A stretch of 8,906 nucleotides of DNA from Nitrospira sp. (GTDB lineage: Bacteria; Nitrospirota; Nitrospiria; Nitrospirales; Nitrospiraceae): positions 1-8,906 of the forward strand of contig JAICVE010000096.1 of assembly GCA_025935475.1 (NCBI GenBank). The letters are read 5' to 3'. This document shows positions 6,391 to 8,906 of this stretch, piece by piece. A program made the translations under genes and the position numbers. Under the pieces are notes generated by a model that was not told where the DNA came from, searched no databases, and worked only from the letters and a program-made list of their open reading frames with translations. The number at the start of each line of letters is the position of its first letter. Within the stretch, counting starts at the first letter, position 1.

Positions 6391-7166
6391 CGAAGGGTTG
6401 AGACATCTGGTGGGGCCGGCTTTGCGAGCCAGACCGTCAGTACCGCCGTCACGGCATCATCGTGACTATAGTTGTGCAGGTAGGGAAGAGCCGGCAGCGC
6501 GCGCTCGATTTCGTGACTGACCGAACTAGCCTCTGCGATGAGCACAAACCCCGCCTCTGCGAACAACCGCTTCCAGTCCGATTTTCTCAGACGGTTGACG
6601 TAAGTACTGCGGTTCCATTTCATGAGCGTCCATAGCCATTCGGGGTAGCGAAGACAATCAAACAACTTTAGCGGCAAGGGCGGCTGGCGTCTGTAAAAGG
6701 AATGGTCTCCCAGATCGACATGGGCGACCATCCCACCTCCCGGACGCAACAGGCGGAAGCACTCCGCGACCGTGACCGTCGGATAGCGGAGATGCTCGAA
6801 AGCCGTGTGCGACCAAATACAGTCGAACTGGGCGGAGGGAAACGGCAACCGTTTGCCATCGTATAGCCGGTAATCGACATGTTTTCGTGCCGCGTGATCA
6901 CCCGTCACATACTCAGCCACGTCCACAGCCGTACAACTCTTGGCGCCCGACCCCAGCGCCTCCTCCAATACTTCCAGCGTATGTCCCGGTCCGATCTCCA
7001 GGATGTCCTTCCCCGCGATAGGCTGGAAGCGGCAATACAATTCAAACACCTGCCGGGCCATCACACGATCGGCGTTCAGGCCGGTGCAGTGGTACCCGGC
7101 CGCCAGCCTGGCGATGGGTGGGATCCCCATCACGAGATTTTGAAGGATTTCGAGCGGCACGAACAT
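6387..7166 (-). CDS. Class I SAM-dependent methyltransferase, substrate unknown (259 aa)
   Basis: The Rossmann-fold methyltransferase pattern is clear: motif I DILEIGPGHTLEV at 54-66 for S-adenosylmethionine binding, an acidic strand end in AVDVAEY (80-86), FDCIWSHTAFEHL (114-126) at the motif IV position, and RLLRPGGGMVAHVDL (138-152) for the following strand. This matches the broad Methyltransf_11/25 group. The C-terminal third (153-259) holds Trp/Tyr-rich segments such as YPEWLWTLMKWNRSTY that probably form the substrate side. There is no signal peptide, so it acts in the cytoplasm. The ATG at 7166 lies 13 bases after the YD-repeat-like gene, has no visible ribosome binding site and may depend on coupled translation. 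It is the last gene of the minus-strand trio. The substrate cannot be told from sequence; small molecules, lipids or glycan precursors are all possible. Confidence 0.85.
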   Translation of the reverse strand: MFVPLEILQNLVMGIPPIARLAAGYHCTGLNADRVMARQVFELYCRFQPIAGKDILEIGPGHTLEVLEEALGSGAKSCTAVDVAEYVTGDHAARKHVDYRLYDGKRLPFPSAQFDCIWSHTAFEHLRYPTVTVAECFRLLRPGGGMVAHVDLGDHSFYRRQPPLPLKLFDCLRYPEWLWTLMKWNRSTYVNRLRKSDWKRLFAEAGFVLIAEASSVSHEIERALPALPYLHNYSHDDAVTAVLTVWLAKPAPPDVSTLR

Positions 7167-7179
7167 CGCACGAGGGTGG

Positions 7180-8028
7180 TCAATAATACGTGATCGTTCG
7201 TTCGCGGGTCACCGCGGTTTCGGTCAACGTGACCGACCCGTTTTTCAGCGACCACCGCTGAGCCGTTTCCTTGGTCCAGTTGCCCGGCGCATCGAACTCG
7301 TAGGTCACGACTGACTTCCGAAGATGCGGCTGGCGGAAATATTCGCTCGATTGTTCGATGCGATGCCCCGCCTGATCGTACCCGTAGTGATCCCGTCGCA
7401 TCGGGGTGCCGTCGCTTCCGTAAAAGCGGCTTTCCTTGAGCCGATCGAGGGGATCGTAGTGGTGCGTCGCTTCTAACACGAGCCGTCTCTGGAAATAGCG
7501 GGCCTGGTAGACGAGATTGCCGCGAGCATCAAAGAGCAGCTTTTCCGTCAGCCCTTGGGCGTTCACCATGATTTCTTCTGAGAGCAAGCCCCTGCGGTCG
7601 TAGAACGAGAACTCGGCTTGAGCGAACCGTCCCTCTTCGGTCACGGCCACTTGGGCCGAGGGCCGTCCCTGTCCATCGATTCCGTACCGGAACAACTTCC
7701 GGGAGGCGACGCGGCCGTCCGGCTCGAAGGTCTCTTCTTCGGTAAGCCGCCCACTCTCGTCGTACGTATAGACATACCGAACCCCGCCGGCAGCCTGACG
7801 AGCCGGAAGCAGCTCGAGGGACGTCAGGTGTCCCTTGCGGTCAAACTCCTGCGTCGTGGTCAATTGCGGATACTTGATCACGACCGTGTGAACGGCTCCG
7901 TGCAGATCGAAACGGTCGAGGTCGCTTTTTGCTTCGCTCCAGGGACAGTGATTGAAAAGGAGGAACCAAACGACCAGGATCACAACGGAAGGAAGCCGAC
8001 AGGCCCGCCAGACCCTCATGCCGTTCAT
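7180..8028 (-). CDS. Secreted YD-repeat-like protein of unknown function (282 aa)
   Basis: The N-terminus has a basic start and one hydrophobic segment (about 13-27), read as a signal peptide or membrane anchor; C28 does not sit in a proper lipobox. The rest is built of about eight degenerate units resembling YD/RHS repeats, at about 61-70, 87-98, 113-125, 142-152, 165-175, 190-200, 215-227 and 243-255. Each carries an aromatic-D-x-x-G-x-L/R core such as YTYDESGRLTEE, LFDARGNLVY or YGYDQAGHRIEQ. The last unit includes APGNWTK and the protein ends in RTITYY. It is far too small for an RHS toxin and has no core-associated motif or toxin tail, so a short beta-rich envelope protein is the better reading. 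It begins 15 bases after the protease stop. ATG codons at 8028 and three codons later are both possible starts; neither has a clear ribosome binding site. I do not recognise a named family. Confidence 0.75.
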   Translation of the reverse strand: MNGMRVWRACRLPSVVILVVWFLLFNHCPWSEAKSDLDRFDLHGAVHTVVIKYPQLTTTQEFDRKGHLTSLELLPARQAAGGVRYVYTYDESGRLTEEETFEPDGRVASRKLFRYGIDGQGRPSAQVAVTEEGRFAQAEFSFYDRRGLLSEEIMVNAQGLTEKLLFDARGNLVYQARYFQRRLVLEATHHYDPLDRLKESRFYGSDGTPMRRDHYGYDQAGHRIEQSSEYFRQPHLRKSVVTYEFDAPGNWTKETAQRWSLKNGSVTLTETAVTRERTITYY

Positions 8029-8043
8029 GCTGGGTGCACTGAA

Positions 8044-8906
8044 CTAGCGTCCCTTCATTCGTCCGCGCATTTCGGACATCATCCCTTCCAGATCCGCGTC
8101 AGCCTTGGCCCGGTCGCTGATGAGCATGTCGAGATCATAGGGACGGGCGGGAGTCGACTCGACCGGCTTCGCCGGTGCCGCCGCAGGCGCTTTGGCCGCT
8201 TGCGGAGGTTTCACCTCCGGCTGAGGGGAAGGTGTAGGGGAAAGATCCGAGGCAGCATTCGTCGGTGGGGACGACACGGCGGACGTGGCCGCCGTTTGTG
8301 GACGGGTCAGGCCTTGGCCCCGAAGCCATTGTGCCGCGACACTCGCTTTCAGAGAGAAGCTGATGCTCGTGATGGGAAGGCCGTCCGGTGCCACACGAGC
8401 GATGGCGGTGTTGACCGCGATCATGTGTCCATCGCTATCCAGGAGGGGGCCGCCGGAGTTGCCTCGATTCAGTCCGGTTTCGGTTTGAAAGACGTGCTTG
8501 CCCTTCACGCCGTTGAAATTATCCACCTCGGCGCTGATCACACCCGTCGTCAGCGTCCACAATCCTCCCTGCTCCGGATGGCCAATGGCGACAACACGAT
8601 CACCGATGCGGCCTTGGGTAGCCTCGCTGAAGGAGACGACAGGCAAGGGCGCCGGCGGAGACTCCACCTTGAGCAAGGCGAGATCCAACGGAGTAGAATA
8701 CGCCATCACTCTTGCGTGAAGCATTTTGGAGAGATCAGTTCTGCTGTCCCCCGTGACGCGCGGCGGCTTCAAAAACACGGACAACCGTGGGTAGGGCTTG
8801 CCGGTCCGCTCCTCGATCACGACGTGGGCATTGGTCAAGACCATTCCATCGGCTTGGATGATCGAACCGGTCCCGCCGCTGCCGCTCTTGCCGCTGTCGG
8901 AATGGC
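8044..8906 (-). CDS. Trypsin-like (S1C) serine protease, N-terminus cut by window edge
   Basis: The frame is open to the right edge, so the start is outside the window; the ATG at 8844 lies inside the catalytic domain and is not the start. The 286 whole visible codons begin with a Ser/Gly-rich stretch leading into GGTGSIIQADG, then LTNAHVV (catalytic His, visible residue 27), PLDLALLKV (catalytic Asp, 74) and GLNRGNSGGPLL (catalytic Ser, 150). This is a complete triad with the HtrA/DegP-type S1C pattern, including GDRVVAIGHP and an IAVNTAIA strand. No PDZ domain follows. Instead there is a Pro/Ala/Ser-rich linker (about 201-254) and a short charged, probably helical tail (255-286). Such proteins normally work in the periplasm or at the membrane; a signal or anchor would lie beyond the edge. 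It is the first visible gene of the minus-strand trio. Confidence 0.9.
   Translation of the reverse strand, partial: HSDSGKSGSGGTGSIIQADGMVLTNAHVVIEERTGKPYPRLSVFLKPPRVTGDSRTDLSKMLHARVMAYSTPLDLALLKVESPPAPLPVVSFSEATQGRIGDRVVAIGHPEQGGLWTLTTGVISAEVDNFNGVKGKHVFQTETGLNRGNSGGPLLDSDGHMIAVNTAIARVAPDGLPITSISFSLKASVAAQWLRGQGLTRPQTAATSAVSSPPTNAASDLSPTPSPQPEVKPPQAAKAPAAAPAKPVESTPARPYDLDMLISDRAKADADLEGMMSEMRGRMKGR
8162..8219 (-). repeat. Two tight GC-rich hairpins inside the protease linker coding region
   Basis: On the minus strand, which is the mRNA sense, CGGAGGT-GAA-ACCTCCG (8219-8203, 7-bp stem) is followed 26 bases later by ACCGGC-GAA-GCCGGT (8176-8162, 6-bp stem). Both stems are perfect and both have a GAA triloop. 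They sit in the codons for the Pro/Ala-rich linker (around EVKPP and PAKPV). No U-run follows either one, so they are not ordinary terminators. They could be incidental to proline/alanine codons in GC-rich DNA. Confidence 0.5.

Noticed and set aside
6381..6412. Inverted repeat CACCAG / CTGGTG across the ilvD-methyltransferase junction as a bidirectional terminator
   Set aside because: The stem is only six base pairs with a loop of about 20 bases and has no T-run on either side.
7180..8028. RHS or contact-dependent toxin
   Set aside because: The protein has only 282 residues with degenerate units, no RHS core motif, no toxin tail and no immunity gene beside it.
1..8906. tRNA or rRNA genes, CRISPR arrays, insertion sequences, attachment sites
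   Set aside because: Nothing of these kinds was seen on either strand; gaps are short and no direct repeat array or transposase frame is present.

Overview
The window is compact, GC-rich bacterial DNA with short gaps, no RNA genes, no insertion sequences and no CRISPR. The gene content (a TtuA-type tRNA thiolase, a MarC protein, an LTxxQ periplasmic protein, a PepSY protein, a short-form dihydroxy-acid dehydratase and a YD-repeat-like secreted protein) and the base composition would fit a Nitrospira-like member of the Nitrospirota. That is an impression from protein character; a database search would be needed to settle it. Base composition looks even throughout, so I see no sign of a recently acquired island.

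The layout is three blocks. (1) Bases 1-833, minus strand: a gene running off the left edge that joins two TFIIB-type zinc ribbons, two membrane segments and the start of a GIDE (MUL1/MULAN-associated) domain. (2) Bases 1010-6390, plus strand: six closely packed genes, divergent from block 1, with a 176-bp gap that could hold promoters for both directions. They encode a TtuA/Ncs6-family tRNA 2-thiolation enzyme, a DnaJ-like cochaperone with only one zinc centre, a MarC-family membrane protein (4-bp ATGA overlap with the DnaJ gene), a Spy/CpxP-like periplasmic LTxxQ protein, a small secreted PepSY protein, and dihydroxy-acid dehydratase (IlvD). (3) Bases 6387-8906, minus strand: a probable three-gene operon read right to left. 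It holds a trypsin-like S1C serine protease (cut by the right edge), a secreted YD-repeat-like protein and a class I SAM-dependent methyltransferase. Its last gene is tail-to-tail with ilvD and their stop codons overlap.

Block 2 mixes protein-quality and envelope functions (DnaJ-like, Spy-like, PepSY, MarC) with tRNA thiolation and branched-chain amino acid synthesis. TtuA-type enzymes and dihydroxy-acid dehydratases both depend on iron-sulfur clusters, so sensitivity of such clusters to stress is one possible common theme, but this is inference. Block 3 looks like an envelope or periplasmic unit (secreted protease plus secreted repeat protein) with a cytoplasmic methyltransferase of unknown substrate. 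The least ordinary items are the zinc-ribbon/GIDE membrane protein beside a TtuA-type enzyme, the DnaJ-like protein with half the usual zinc motifs, and the protease/YD-repeat/methyltransferase trio.
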